Notes: generated by a model not told the origin, from the sequence alone. A stretch of DNA of 26,158 nt from Ophiocordyceps camponoti-saundersi (nom. inval.) (GCA_003339415.1 PDHQ01000408.1:1-26158), one strand, 5' to 3'. Counted from the first letter of the stretch, positions 10,780 through 21,370 are shown. Numbers and translations: made by a program.

Positions 10780-12330
10780 TTAGTAAATTAGATAGTTATA
10801 TCTATTATATTAATAAGAAAGTAAAAAGATAAGCTAACGGAGAATAACTCCCTAATAATAAGGATTATAATTTTAAATACTTACTTTTAGATAATAAATA
10901 CTCTAGCTTTAACTACTCCTTACCTAAAGTTTTTAAAATTATAGCGCCTAAATATTTTACTCGATAAACTACTACGGTATCTTCTTTTACTATTAGCTTT
11001 ACTTTTAAAATACTAGTTACCTTAATAAGAAACTATAGCTATCCTTTACTATTATATTCCCTCGCTAATATTAAAGAAAATATCTTTCTATAATCTAAAT
11101 AACTTAGAAAGAACTATTATAGCGTATATACGCTATTAGAAATTATAAAAGATTATATTAAAAGCTTAGTTAGCGGGTAAGTTTATTAAGATTTAGAAAA
11201 GTTAAAAGAGATTAAGAGAATCCTAGCTATTATCTCTTATACTAATTACCTTAGAAAAATAGAAAAAATAGTATTAGTAGCTATAAAAAAAGAGACTAAA
11301 ATTAAGGAAATAACTCCTATTTTTAGTAAATCCTTAGTAAGGCGTTTTATAGCTCCTTTTACTTTAACTTAATAAAGCGTTCTTAGAACCCCTAATAAGT
11401 AAACTTATTTTACTTTTTAATAATTTAAAACCCTTATAATAATCTCTAAGATTATAATCTAATTTTAAGAAATTTTAGAAGCTAAAAATATTAAAAAAGC
11501 TAATAATAATTTTCTAATAACTTACTATAATAATCTAATTTAAGTTATTAAATACTCTCTTACCTTTTTCGTAATATATTATAATAAGTAAGTTTTAGTA
11601 TTCTAAAATATAGATATCGCTCTAATTTAGGCAACTTATTTTAATAAGTATCTTGCTAAATATAATATTTCCCTTAGCCTAAGTTATATAGCGAAAATAT
11701 TTAATATTAGTAATAAATAAATTATCGATTTCCCTATTTTAATATTTATCTTACTTAATACCCCTACTCTTAAGAACTTATCGCTTAATATTAATAAAAT
11801 AGCTATATTTATTAATAAGAAATTAGTATTAAATAATTTTAGTAAAATTCTAAAGTTTTATAAAAAAAACTAATAGGACTTATACGTTTATATAAGAAAA
11901 TAGATATATTTGCCTAGTAAGGGTATTATTACCTTACTTCTAGCTATTATTATTAATTATACCCTCTTTTTAGCTTAAAGCGATATTATCGAAAATAAAA
12001 TAACTCTAAACCTTAGTAATATACCCGTTTTTAACGTTTTAGATTTAGTAAAAATAGCTCCCGATAATATTACTAAAAAGCTATATAATTAGAAAAGTAG
12101 CTTAATTAAACTTACTAATAATACTAAGTATATAATAACTATTAAGCTTATTAACGCTAATTTATTTATTAATATAACGATAAATTAAGACTTTTCGTAG
12201 CTCTTTATATAATATCGGTATAAACTATAGTAGAGAAATATATTAATAACGCGCTTTATACGGAAAGCGCGTATTATACTATTTAACTATTAATAAGTAA
12301 TAGCTATTATATTTATTTAACTATTACCGC
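10780..12330 (+). pseudogene. unidentified protein-coding relic between chromodomain and 3' LTR
   Basis: About 520 codons are readable in one frame (codon phase fixed at GAT 11151), broken only by TAA and TAG. I checked continuity codon by codon from about 11040 to 12320. The readable residues look like real protein rather than random AT-rich sequence: charged helices (DLEKLKEIKRIL near 11190), a basic patch SLVRRF near 11330, mixed helices, and near 12010-12080 a stretch reading SNIPVFNVLDLVKIAPDN. I cannot assign a family. It shares strand and mutation level with the pol genes. It may be a third frame of this gypsy lineage, a captured gene, or a nested older insertion. Confidence 0.5.
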
Positions 12331-13114
12331 GTAATAGATTTTTAAATTATTTAACTATTAATATATCATAATACTTATATATACTAAGCTTAGGTAAGAA
12401 CCCCGTATATTAATATATTTTTAATATCTTTTTCTAATATTTTTATAATATAATACTAGTTATATACTATTTATTTTTATACTTTATATATTATAAATAA
12501 AGAAAGAATATCGGCCGTAATAAGAAGGCTAAGTAAAGCTTATTTACTATAAGCTACTTACGATATACGCTTAAGAATAAGTATAAACTATTTATAATAT
12601 AGTTAACTTTGCTACTATTCCTAATATCCTAAACGCCTTTATTTTTATAAGTATACTATACTGAAAGCTATAAACTATATCTTTTACGCTATTTATAGTA
12701 AGATTATCCGTATTCGCTCTTATATTATCGCTATAATTTACGTATTTAAATAATAAAAATAGTAAGATTTCCTTTATTTTATTTTTTTAGTCCGCGTATT
12801 ATATCGCGTCTTTCTTATTCTTATTTTTCTTTCTTAGTATTATAATATCTTTTACCGTAATATATATTCTTCTATATATATCTAATATATATTATAATTC
12901 TCCTTTATTATTCTTATCTTATTTTTTTATTTTTTTCCTACCTTATATAGATTAATTTAGTTCTTTATACGTAGATCCCTAATAATATTTCTTAATCTAT
13001 AATTAAATATAGTTATTAAAGTTAATATAGAAAAGCTTTTAAATATAATAATAATTCCTAAAATAATATAGAAAGTTAATAAAGCTATTAGAATTCTTTT
13101 CCGGCTTAGGAAGT
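12331..13114. other. 3' non-coding tail of the gypsy element
   Basis: No readable frame was found here on either strand. The segment is AT-rich, with pyrimidine-biased patches at about 12760-12950. The bases just before the 3' LTR (near 13098-13114) are a weak purine-leaning stretch that may be the remains of the polypurine tract, but this cannot be asserted. Confidence 0.45.
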
Positions 13115-13715
13115 TAATATAGGATATATAATAATACCCTTATAAATCGCCTAACCTCTTATAATATTTTACTAAGATTTCCCCCTTAAGATTTTACTTA
13201 GATTTCCCCTAAAAATTTTATTACCTTTATGCTTAGGAAATTACTAAGATTTCCTCTTAAGATTTCTCTATAATAACTCTTAGGATTTTACTAAGATTTC
13301 CTACTAATTTAGATTTTACTAGAAAATCCCTATATATTAGGAAATCACCGCGTACTAGGAAATCTTTAGATTTTACTAAGAAATCCTCGAGTATTAGGAA
13401 ATCTCTATTTTACTAATATATACGGAAATTACCGTAAAATCCCCTTAGGTAAATACTTTTAAGATTATACTAAAAAATCTTCCTTAAGCTTCTAGCTATA
13501 AATTAGCCTAGTATTCTTTTAAGTAGAAATTTAGATTCTTTTATAGTTATTATTTTAATTTTTAAAAGACTTTTACCTATACTTATACTTTTTATAATAG
13601 CTATTCTATAATTTTATAACCGGTAGCTAGCTTATCTCCCTCTTCTATATATTATATCTAGTAGCTAGCCTAGTATATACGCTTACTAGAAGGTTATATA
13701 TATAAGCGTATAATA
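13115..13715 (+). repeat. 3' LTR of the gypsy element
   Basis: This is the direct-repeat partner of 3274-3904, beginning TAATATAGGATA and ending GCGTATAATA. It is 601 bp and lacks the roughly 30-bp segment present in the 5' copy. Differences from the 5' LTR are overwhelmingly transitions. It has one of the few ATG triplets in the window, at about 13229, in a TGC context. ATATA follows directly, matching the bases before the 5' LTR. Confidence 0.88.
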
Positions 13716-13720
13716 ATATA
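13716..13720. repeat. candidate 5-bp target-site duplication (right)
   Basis: ATATA immediately follows the 3' LTR and equals 3269-3273. It sits in a longer AT dinucleotide run (13714-13727), which weakens it as independent evidence. Confidence 0.4.
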
Positions 13721-14423
13721 TATATAACTAAAATTTATTTAAGTATAAGTAATATATATATATATATTTATAGCTATTAAATATTAGCTTAATCTTATTA
13801 ATATTTAGCTTAAATAAAATATAACTTATTTAGCTAATCTTAATAGCTAGTATATAAATAATAAATATAATTTTAAATAAGTTTAGAAATATAACTATTA
13901 TAAAATATAGCTTATATATTACTAGTTTTTATATTATAATTATAAGCTATTATTATTATAAAAAGGGAAATTAAAAGTTAATATTATATATAAAGGAAAA
14001 AGGCCTTATATTATATAAGCTATAAGATTTTATACTTTTTAGCGGATTATTTACTAATTATAAAGTTATATAATATATTTTAATAAATACTTTCCCTTTT
14101 TTATAGTAATATATACCTTTCCCCTTTACTAAAGATTTAGCTTATATTTGCCTTTTTATAGCTAAAGTTCGCAGCCGCCCTTACCTTAGCAACTTTAAAA
14201 CCTTAGTTTAATTTACTTTAAACTTACTATTATAACTTAGCAGACTAATATAAGGCCTATTATAGCACTCTTTCTTTACTTATTATTTTTACTTTATTAG
14301 CTATTAGCTACTTAGTAAGGGGTTTTCCCTTAAGCTTAGCTTAGTTTTTCCCCTTTTTTTACTTTTTATATACTTAAATACCTTATAAGTTTTTAATATA
14401 ATATAATATATATATAATATTCT
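13721..14423. other. spacer between the two retrotransposons
   Basis: About 700 bases of mutated AT-rich sequence with no readable frame recognised. Around 14145-14260 it keeps more CA/TG than its surroundings, nearly all in GCA or TGC context (14149, 14172, 14188, 14241, 14257). It leads into the 12-bp minisatellite. Confidence 0.5.
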
Positions 14424-14783
14424 TATTAGTATTTTTATTAGTATTTTTATTAGTATTTTTATTAGTATTTTTATTAGTATTTTAATTAGTATTTTAATTA
14501 GTATTTTAATTAGTATTTTAATTAGTATTTTAATTAGTATTTTAATTAGTATTTTTATTAGTATTTTAATTAATATTTTAATTAGTATTTTTATTAGTAT
14601 TTTTATTAGTATTTTTATTATTCTTCTTCTTAATATTCTTCTTAGTATTTTTATTAGTATTTTTATTAGTATTTTTATTAGTATTTTTATTAGTATTTTT
14701 ATTAGTATTTTTATTAGTATTTTTATTAGTATTTTTATTAGTATTTTTATTAGTATCTTTATTAGTATTTTTATTAGTATTTT
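14424..14783. repeat. 12-bp minisatellite, left part (TTAGTATTTTTA)
   Basis: About thirty head-to-tail 12-mers of consensus TTAGTATTTTTA, with a block of the variant TTAGTATTTTAA in the middle and a short disturbance near 14620-14645 (CTTCTTCTTAATATTCTTC). It runs directly into the copia 5' LTR. The array resumes after the 3' LTR at about 22160, so the copia element appears to have inserted into it. Confidence 0.92.
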
Positions 14784-15084
14784 TATTAGTATTATTATCT
14801 TATACCCTTTTATATCTGCTATACGATATATATATAAAAGATACCTTAAATATAATAGGAGCTTATAACGACTCGTATATTAATACCTAAGTCGTAACTT
14901 ATATAACTTAGGGGCTAGGAGATATCTTATAATAAATAAGGAGGTATAGGGGGTAAAATATTAACTAGCTATATAGCCGTCCTTCCTTATATAAAATAGG
15001 AAAGATATCTATCTTAATTATATACGATTTAAGTTACCTTTACTTTCTTTACCTTATACGTATATATATAATAATTACTTAATA
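14784..15084 (+). repeat. 5' LTR of the copia element
   Basis: This 301-bp repeat is colinear without gaps with 21854-22154. It begins TATTAGTATTATTATC and ends ACTTAATA. The TG...CA ends usual for LTRs would read TA...TA after RIP. Because its first bases resemble the minisatellite unit, the left border is uncertain by a few bases. It holds an inverted pair CCTAAGT...ACTTAGG near 14886-14911. Differences from the 3' copy are nearly all C/T and G/A. Confidence 0.92.
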
Positions 15085-15172
15085 TTAATTAATAGTTATA
15101 TTAGTTATTATTAGTTAACTATAAATTAGCTAAAGTAAAGAGATAATTATCGTACGATTTCGAAAAGCCCTT
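15085..15172 (+). other. copia leader between LTR and first ATG
   Basis: An 88-base leader. A primer-binding site should lie at its 5' end, but the sequence there (TTAATTAATAG) is too mutated to match to a tRNA. Confidence 0.4.
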
Positions 15173-17100
15173 ATGCCTGCTATCGTCCGATACTTATATT
15201 TTTACCTTTTTTCTAATAGTAAGTTCTAACCGAAAAGCTATATTAGCCCGGCATTACTACCGAAATTAAAAGATTAAAGTAATATATAATAAGTACTAAT
15301 ATTAAAATTCTAACTAAAAAGCTATATTTACCTAATACTTTTATTAGTTATACGATATTATTTTTAATAACGTTTTAGAAACGTATATAATAATAATATA
15401 GCTTCGACTTCTTAAGATAACGAATCCTATAATAAATATTATAAATAAACTATAAGTAATAACTCCCTTATATTATATAATAAGATAATAGAAGGAAGTA
15501 TATTATCCTATTATATTTAAACTTAGAGTATAAACCCTATATACTAGAATATATAACTAAACCTTATATAAGTACCTAAAAAGATCGAATTAACTATATT
15601 TATTATATAATAAATATACGATATTATATACTTTAACCTTTATAAGGAAAACCTTCTTCGTATAATCTAATCGGAACTCGAGGGCTAAATTTATTACTAA
15701 CTAAGTTATATTTACCGTATATTCCTTAAAAAACTAACTTAACTTATCGTCGTATAATATATCCCTCTCCTTAGAAATAGAATACTTATCTAACGCTTTA
15801 TAAAACTACTTATAACCCCTATTCCTATTTATAAAATAACCCCTAGCTTACTATTATAACTTATAATAAGGTATATTACCCCTAACCTCTTAAGATTAAT
15901 ATTATAAAATCGTATAATATTAAATATAACTTTTATATAGCCTTACGAATTAGGGATAGTCTTAGCTACTATCTTAGTATAGCCCCCTTAAAATATTATA
16001 TTATAACCGTAATAGTTTTAAATTTATATAACTTAAATATTATAGATAATAGATAAGAATAAATTAGTACTACCTCGCCTTACCTTAGTAATATTAATCC
16101 TAACTATCCCGGATATCCCTTAATCTTTAATAGGTATCGTATAAGTCTATTCGCTACTACTAATATATTAAGTTAAGAACGGACCGATCTCTTTAAATAA
16201 AGTTACTACTTTCCTTAAGGGATAGCGAAAAGATTAGAATTATACTAAAAAGCTATACGATATACTAATTAATAAGACTTAGATTTTTATTAGCTATTAT
16301 TTAAAAATTAGTATTATAGAAGATTAGTACTATATTATTTTTCCGGATATCTTATTAGATAAGGCCTAGGATTACTTCCTATACTTTATTAGTATAGATA
16401 AATAATAGGATAAAATCTATACTTTTTTAGATATATATTTTAATATTTATATAAATTATTCTTTATATTAAATAAACTAGACTATATTTTTATTTAATAT
16501 TATATAATAAAAATAACCTAATAAGACTATAATAAATACCCTTAATACCCTCCTTAATAAATTTTAACTAGTTTAATAAGCCTTAAGTATAAATTATTAG
16601 GGGGAAAAGTAACTTCTTATAATAGTTATATAAGCTTATAAAGGTATTTTAGAACTTAAATTAGCTATAATATTCTAAGATATTTCGTACGAATTTTTTA
16701 TTAACTAACTATATTTCTCCCTTATTATTACTACTAATTAAGGTATAAACTAGTTCTTTACTAACCGTTATTATACGGATTATATAAAGCTTCGTATAAC
16801 TCTAAAACGTTCCTTTCCTTAACTATTTTTCTATCCCTATAAATCTATTTCTATATAATATAATAAACCTTTATAATAACGCCGCTTTATCCCTTATACG
16901 ATATATAAATATTTTATTTATAAGAAAGAAAGTTACTAGTTAACTAATTATAGCTTAGATAATATTAAACGAGCTAGGAAATAGTACCTAATAAGCTACG
17001 AAGAAACTAACTAATAACCTCTTATAAATAAAGAGTTTAACGCTTTCCTCTTTTCGTATAAAAGCTCCGACGAATAAAATTCCTAGTTTCTTTAATTATA
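15173..17100 (+). pseudogene. copia Gag, RIP-degraded, with surviving start codon
   Basis: The ATG at 15173 is one of very few in the window and is in the same codon phase as the downstream zinc knuckle and pol, so it is probably the original start. It is followed by CCT GCT ATC GTC, and both TG dinucleotides at the start sit in TGC. I followed the frame to about 15840 with only TAA/TAG stops, and again over about 16420-17040. At 16910-16960 the residues read YFIY, then KKESY-stop-LTNY. Undoing TpG/CpA changes gives the C-x2-C, GCW and final His pattern of the atypical knuckle of fungal copia Gag proteins. Downstream is a charged, Ser/Asp-rich linker. Gag would form the particle. Confidence 0.75.
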
Positions 17101-17560
17101 TAATAAAGATTCCGGAAATAACGAAAATATTATAGATAGGGAAACTATAGTCTCTTTCTTTATAATTACTACTTATATATACTATCTTATAAGTAACGAT
17201 ATTTATAATACTAAGGCCCTTAATACCTTTATAAAATAGTTCCTCCTTTTTAATATATATCGTATAATATACTAAGGTAAGCTTTAAGATATAAAAGCTA
17301 CTAAAATTTTAATTATTAGAAAGCTATAAGTAAAAGCTTATATCTAAGAATACCCTCGTACGATAATTAATTAAACCCTTACCGATAATATTATTTATTT
17401 TAGCTTCTTAGAACTTATAAAACTAATTAGTATTATTATTATACGAAACCTACTTAGTAAAGTCTTTTACTATATCCTCGATACCTTTACCTCTTTTCTC
17501 TTCTACCTTAAAGATACTAACCGCCTCCTTACTTTCTACGATAATATACGAGATATTATT
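17101..17560 (+). pseudogene. copia protease region, RIP-degraded
   Basis: In the same phase as Gag. Near 17462-17545 the frame reads VFYYILDTFTSFLFYLKDT followed by NRLLTFYDN. This matches the DTPFLLCLxDMxxLGVYFNN stretch downstream of the active site in proteases of this copia lineage. The DTG active-site motif should lie near 17150-17250 but is not clear after mutation. The protease would cut the Gag-Pol polyprotein. Confidence 0.55.
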
Positions 17561-18660
17561 ATCTAATATAATAATATTATAGTCCCTATTATATAGAAAT
17601 AGGGATATCCTTTCTTTAATATTTTATAATAAGAATTAGCGTTATATTATATAAAATATAAACTACGCTAATTATACCGCTATTTCGGCTACCTATATAT
17701 ATAACGCTTTTATAACCTCTTTCGAAAAGCTAGCTTTTTTAATATCTTATTAGCGGCCCTTAACTTAATTCGACGTTTTTATTACTAATATTAGTTATAT
17801 AATACTAAACTATATTAGTTTAAGTTCTCTATTAAAGATAACTATAATTTTAACTACTCCCTTATTATTAATATCTTTTACTTTAGTAGTAAGCCGGTCT
17901 TATACGCTATTAACGAAGCTACCTTATTCTAAGCTATATACTTTATATAAAATATATTAGCTATAAATATATAGAACGCCTTTTATTAATATTAGATTTA
18001 TACTTATTAGGGCTTACTTAATATTATTTCTTATAATACTAATATAAACTTTACCTTAGAGGAGTTTCGTATAAACGCTAAACTTCTCGGATTATCTTAT
18101 AAAAAGGTACTTATAAAAGTATATTAGGCTATAAGTAAAGTTAAATATACCTACGCCCCCCTTTAATAAGTATATAATATATTTTAATAAGAAATTAACT
18201 TAAAAATTAATAATATTACGATTTTATAAATAGCTATAAAAGCTATAAATAATACCGCTAGCTTTAATAGCCTTATTTTTACCTTTCTTATTTTTAGCGC
18301 TTACTTTTATATTTTATATAACTTATTACTAGCTTTAAATATTATTACTTACGCTTATATAATTTAATAAGCGATAAAATAAATACGGAAACTTAAAGCC
18401 TAAGCGGATATTTTATAAGTATTATATATAAAAAATAGCTTTAATTTATATAATATCTTATCCTTTCTTTTTTAAAGCGAGGTCCTTATCTAGCGAGAAA
18501 AGGATAAGTAGTAAGGCTCTTTTCGTATTTTAAGCTTTAATAGCTAAGATATTATCCTTAACTTTCCCTTTAGATTAATATATTTTCGTATAATATAGGT
18601 TAAACCTTATCTCCGTCCCCCTCTTTCCTAAACTACGATAAAGAAAGTCCGTTTTAAAAT
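17561..18660 (+). pseudogene. copia integrase, RIP-degraded (catalytic triad altered)
   Basis: In the same phase as Gag and protease. A mutated zinc-binding N-terminal part lies near 17660-17760. The core begins with KPVLYAINEATLFQA at 17891-17935 (family KPVLHVVDEATRFQA). The AAC at 17912-17914 is the first catalytic Asp, now Asn. Next, SYNTNINF at 18029-18052 corresponds to HDAGTNF, with the second Asp now AAT (18035-18037). Then KVKYTYAPL near 18137-18163 corresponds to KVERYHAPL, with the third catalytic residue Glu now Lys (18143-18145). All three changes are G to A after T. Downstream follow AIKAINNTASFNSL, then the RKLKAQ helix and REKDK strand typical of this lineage. The enzyme would insert element DNA into the genome. 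Confidence 0.88.
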
Positions 18661-19700
18661 CCCGATTATAATACTTAAAGATAAGGTATTATATAAAGCT
18701 TTTCCCTTCTTATTTATTATTATAAAAGAGAAGGATAATTATACCTTAGCTATATAACTTTATTAATAAGGGATTATTATAATTTTAGGGATACCTTTTA
18801 AGGCTTCTAACTATAATAAAATTAATATCTTATTTACCTAAGAAGTCTTTATATTCGTATAATATAACCTTATATTAGACCCTAATATACGTATTTTTAA
18901 AACGCGTCTTATACGAGAGGTAAAAAATCTAAATAATAAATTTTATAAGAAATCCTAGCTTATTATTTAAAAGTATAGTAATAATAGTAAGGAAAAAATA
19001 CTTATATAATTACCTATAATTTTATATATATTATAGCGTTTTTTTTTACCCTTAAACTTACCTTAATATAATTATATAATATATAAGGAGAGCTATAAGA
19101 TATTATATAAGTATATATATAGTCCTTTAATTTATTAAGTTATATAATTTACGCTTACTTACTAAAAAAGCTATAAGATTAGTATCTTCTATATACCTTT
19201 TTATATATTCAAAAACCTTTTTATAAACTTACGAAGTTAGGGCTTTATTAGTTTAAAACTTATTACTAATATTACTATATAAAACTTAATATAATTTTAT
19301 TATTATATAACCCTTATCTTTTATATATTATAGCTAGATTTACTATATTCGGTATTACTAGATTATAAATAAATAATATATTCTCCTTCGCCTCTTATTA
19401 TTTCTCCTAACTTAAGGAAACTAAGCTAGTAAAAGCTTAATTTCGTACGAAACTAAAAACTTTTCTTATAAATAGCGCCTTTATTAACTTTAATAGTAGC
19501 TATATAATATAGGATTCGTATAATATTATTCTTATATAAAAAGGCTAAGCTTTAAGCCTCTAGCTTATTAACCCCGCTAGCGAGTTTACTTTATAAGACT
19601 TTATTAGCTAGCGCGCCTATAAGGCTTATATTACTTTAGTTTACTAACTAGAGGCTTTATATAACCTTATTATTACCGCTTAAGTAATAAACCTATCCTT
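18661..19700 (+). pseudogene. copia reverse transcriptase (RVT_2 type), RIP-degraded
   Basis: Starts in integrase phase with FKTRLIREVKNL at about 18895-18930, then a region matching SRLVVQAYND and LTQSPTIQRxSQR. Near 19070-19085 the readable phase shifts by one base in an AT run. Beyond it are QDIIQVYIQS (family RDITQAYVQS) near 19096, PFYKLTKLGLYQFKTY (family PLYGVPEAGNHWFxTY) near 19216, YNPYLLY (YDPCLLY) near 19303 and GITRLQINN at 19351-19377. The last is the GLQTDD catalytic motif. Both Asp codons read AAT, explained by TGATGA becoming TAATAA. The single CAA near 19210 is a rare unmutated Gln codon. Confidence 0.88.
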
Positions 19701-20345
19701 ATAAGATATTATAAATCTAAATAAAAGAATCTAATAGTAAATCGATAACGCTTCCTAGGAACTATATTTTATTCCCCTTAACTTATCTTATATAAAATTA
19801 TTTATCTTTATAAATAGGTTTTTCGCTAATAACCGTAACTTAACTTCTTAACTTAATACCCTTATTATTTTAAGTAAAGAAGACTAGTTTAAAAACTTAT
19901 TTATTATATAAGGTAATATCTTATACTAAACCTTTATAAAATATAAATAAGTTATAAGAAGCGTCCTTATAAGCGAACTTTATAATATAGTTAATAGCGT
20001 TAATTTTAGTTTTATATTATATATAATAATTTAAAATATTATATAATCTCTTAGCTCCCCTCTAATACCCTTAATCCTTTATACTAATTTATAATTACTA
20101 TATAATTACCTTATTTAGCTTAGCTCGATAATAGAAAAATAGCTTATAATAGATATTATAGCTATTTATAAATTATATAAATATAAAGAAATTTCTAAGA
20201 TCTATTAAATAGATAATAATAATAATTTAGTAAACGCTTATACTAAAGCTAGCTTTAATATAGCGTTATTAACCCTTATATTTATAAATTTATACTAATT
20301 ATATATTAAAGCTTCGGTCTAATAACTAGCTTAGGTTATATAACC
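19701..20345 (+). pseudogene. copia RNase H domain, RIP-degraded
   Basis: Continues in the RT phase. It reads INRFFANN-x-NLTSQLNTLIIL at about 19810-19870 (family VDASFAGNxDLTSQLGFVVFL), with the first metal-binding Asp now AAT at 19813-19815. It continues with YKQVIRSVLISELYNIV near 19950 (CKRVTRSVLAAELYAFA), a TNLQLLYNYL stretch (TDSKSLFDVV) near 20090, EKQLIIDI near 20140 and NAYTKA near 20236 (DALTK). The order and spacing match the C-terminal RNase H of Ty1/copia elements. The frame ends near 20330-20345. The enzyme would remove the RNA strand during reverse transcription. Confidence 0.85.
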
Positions 20346-20560
20346 TATCCGCTCTTTCTTTTTCTTTTATCTTATTTTTTTTACCCTTATCTAATAGCTT
20401 ATACTCTTATTTCCCTATTTAATTTTTACGTTTTTTTATATTTTTTTCTATATTTATATTTTATATATATTAAATCTTTATTTATTTATTAAGTATTATC
20501 TAACCTTTACGCTATTTTAAAAGTAAAGCTATAAGCTTTTTACGCTATTTTTTACTAATA
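20346..20560. other. copia 3' tail, AT-rich part
   Basis: Sequence after the RNase H stop, with no readable frame. It is rich in T and pyrimidine runs near 20348-20470. Confidence 0.4.
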
Positions 20561-20835
20561 TTATTATTATCTAACCCCCCTAGCTATTTTCCCCCGCCCC
20601 TAAACCTCCTTACTCGTTATCCGAGATAATAATATACTCCTCTATATTCGAAGGTGCTCTTTTTAAAATTACTATTACCCTCCCCCCCCGCTAGCTATTA
20701 GCCGATATTATAAGTATTATTATTAGGGCGCGAGGCGCTAGCGCTAAAGTACGTAACGCTATAGCTTATTATACGAAAAAGCACCGCGTTATATAAAAGC
20801 GCTAGATATAGGTAGCGTAAGCCTTATCTTTATTT
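20561..20835 (+). other. GC-richer, coding-like segment in the copia 3' tail
   Basis: A local rise in GC with runs of C (near 20575, 20591, 20683) and many CpG (GCGCGAGGCGCTAGCGC near 20728). On the + strand a frame reads IFEGALFKIT, then ARGASAKVRNAIAYY and TKKHRVI, with TAA/TAG as the only stops, up to about 20840. I do not recognise it. It could be a small extra frame of the element, a captured fragment, or GC-rich untranslated sequence readable by chance. Confidence 0.35.
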
Positions 20836-21316
20836 ATCTAATATATATTAAATAGGTATAGATTATATATATAAATATAATATAGCTTTATTATAATTAC
20901 CCCTTAATTAGCTATAAGTATTATTAAGAAATATAATAATTATTATATAATAATAGTAACGATATATTATAAATCTTAAGAGTTATTTAAATATATAAAT
21001 ATATTATACGATAATATTATTATAAGGCGAACCTTAGCTTCCTATTCTTATATTAGCCTTATAATTATACGATTACCTTTATTTAAATATTTATATTTAA
21101 AGCTATTAACTATATTAGATAATAGTTCTTATTATTATTATAAGAAATATAAACTTAGAAAAAGCTAGGATAATACGCTATTATATTATTAAGATAAGGA
21201 GGTATATTATATAATTAATAATAATATATATAGATAGGTATAGTATATTGTATAATTATTTAAGTTTTACTTAACTTCTTAATCTTAAAGTTATTATTAT
21301 TATTATTATCTAGCTT

Positions 21317-21370
21317 AAAGAAAAAGAGAAGAGAAAAGGAGGAAGAAGAAAGAGAGAGAAAAAGGGGGGG
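21317..21370. repeat. 54-nt uninterrupted polypurine run
   Basis: From 21317 to 21370 the + strand has only A and G, in GAGA/AAGAAG-type low complexity ending in a run of G. Such a tract contains no CpA or TpG and so cannot be a RIP substrate. It lies about 480 bases before the 3' LTR, too far to be the usual primer for plus-strand synthesis, though an internal (central) polypurine tract is conceivable. Confidence 0.8.

Larger units (their letters stand above)
3274..13715 (+). mobile_element. Ty3/gypsy LTR retrotransposon (chromodomain type), RIP-inactivated
   Basis: The element is bounded by direct repeats of 631 and 601 bp, with ATATA on both outer sides. Inside, on the + strand and in order, are a Gag-like region, two tandem copies of a protease-to-RT segment, an integrase core, a chromodomain, a basic C-terminal tail and an extra unidentified frame. 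At about 10.4 kb it is longer than typical fungal gypsy elements (roughly 5.5-8 kb). The surplus comes from the internal duplication and the roughly 2.8 kb after the chromodomain. RT downstream of its central motif and RNase H are not found. All frames are riddled with TAA/TAG from RIP, so the element cannot be autonomous. Confidence 0.9.

Noticed and set aside
10735..10790. A second zinc-knuckle-like stretch (KYYKKRDIIYYL)
   Set aside because: Reversing the TpG/CpA changes does not give the CX2CX4HX4C spacing in any frame.
14424..14783. CRISPR-like array of short repeats
   Set aside because: Units of 12 bp are contiguous without unique spacers. The same holds for 22160-22560. These are minisatellites.
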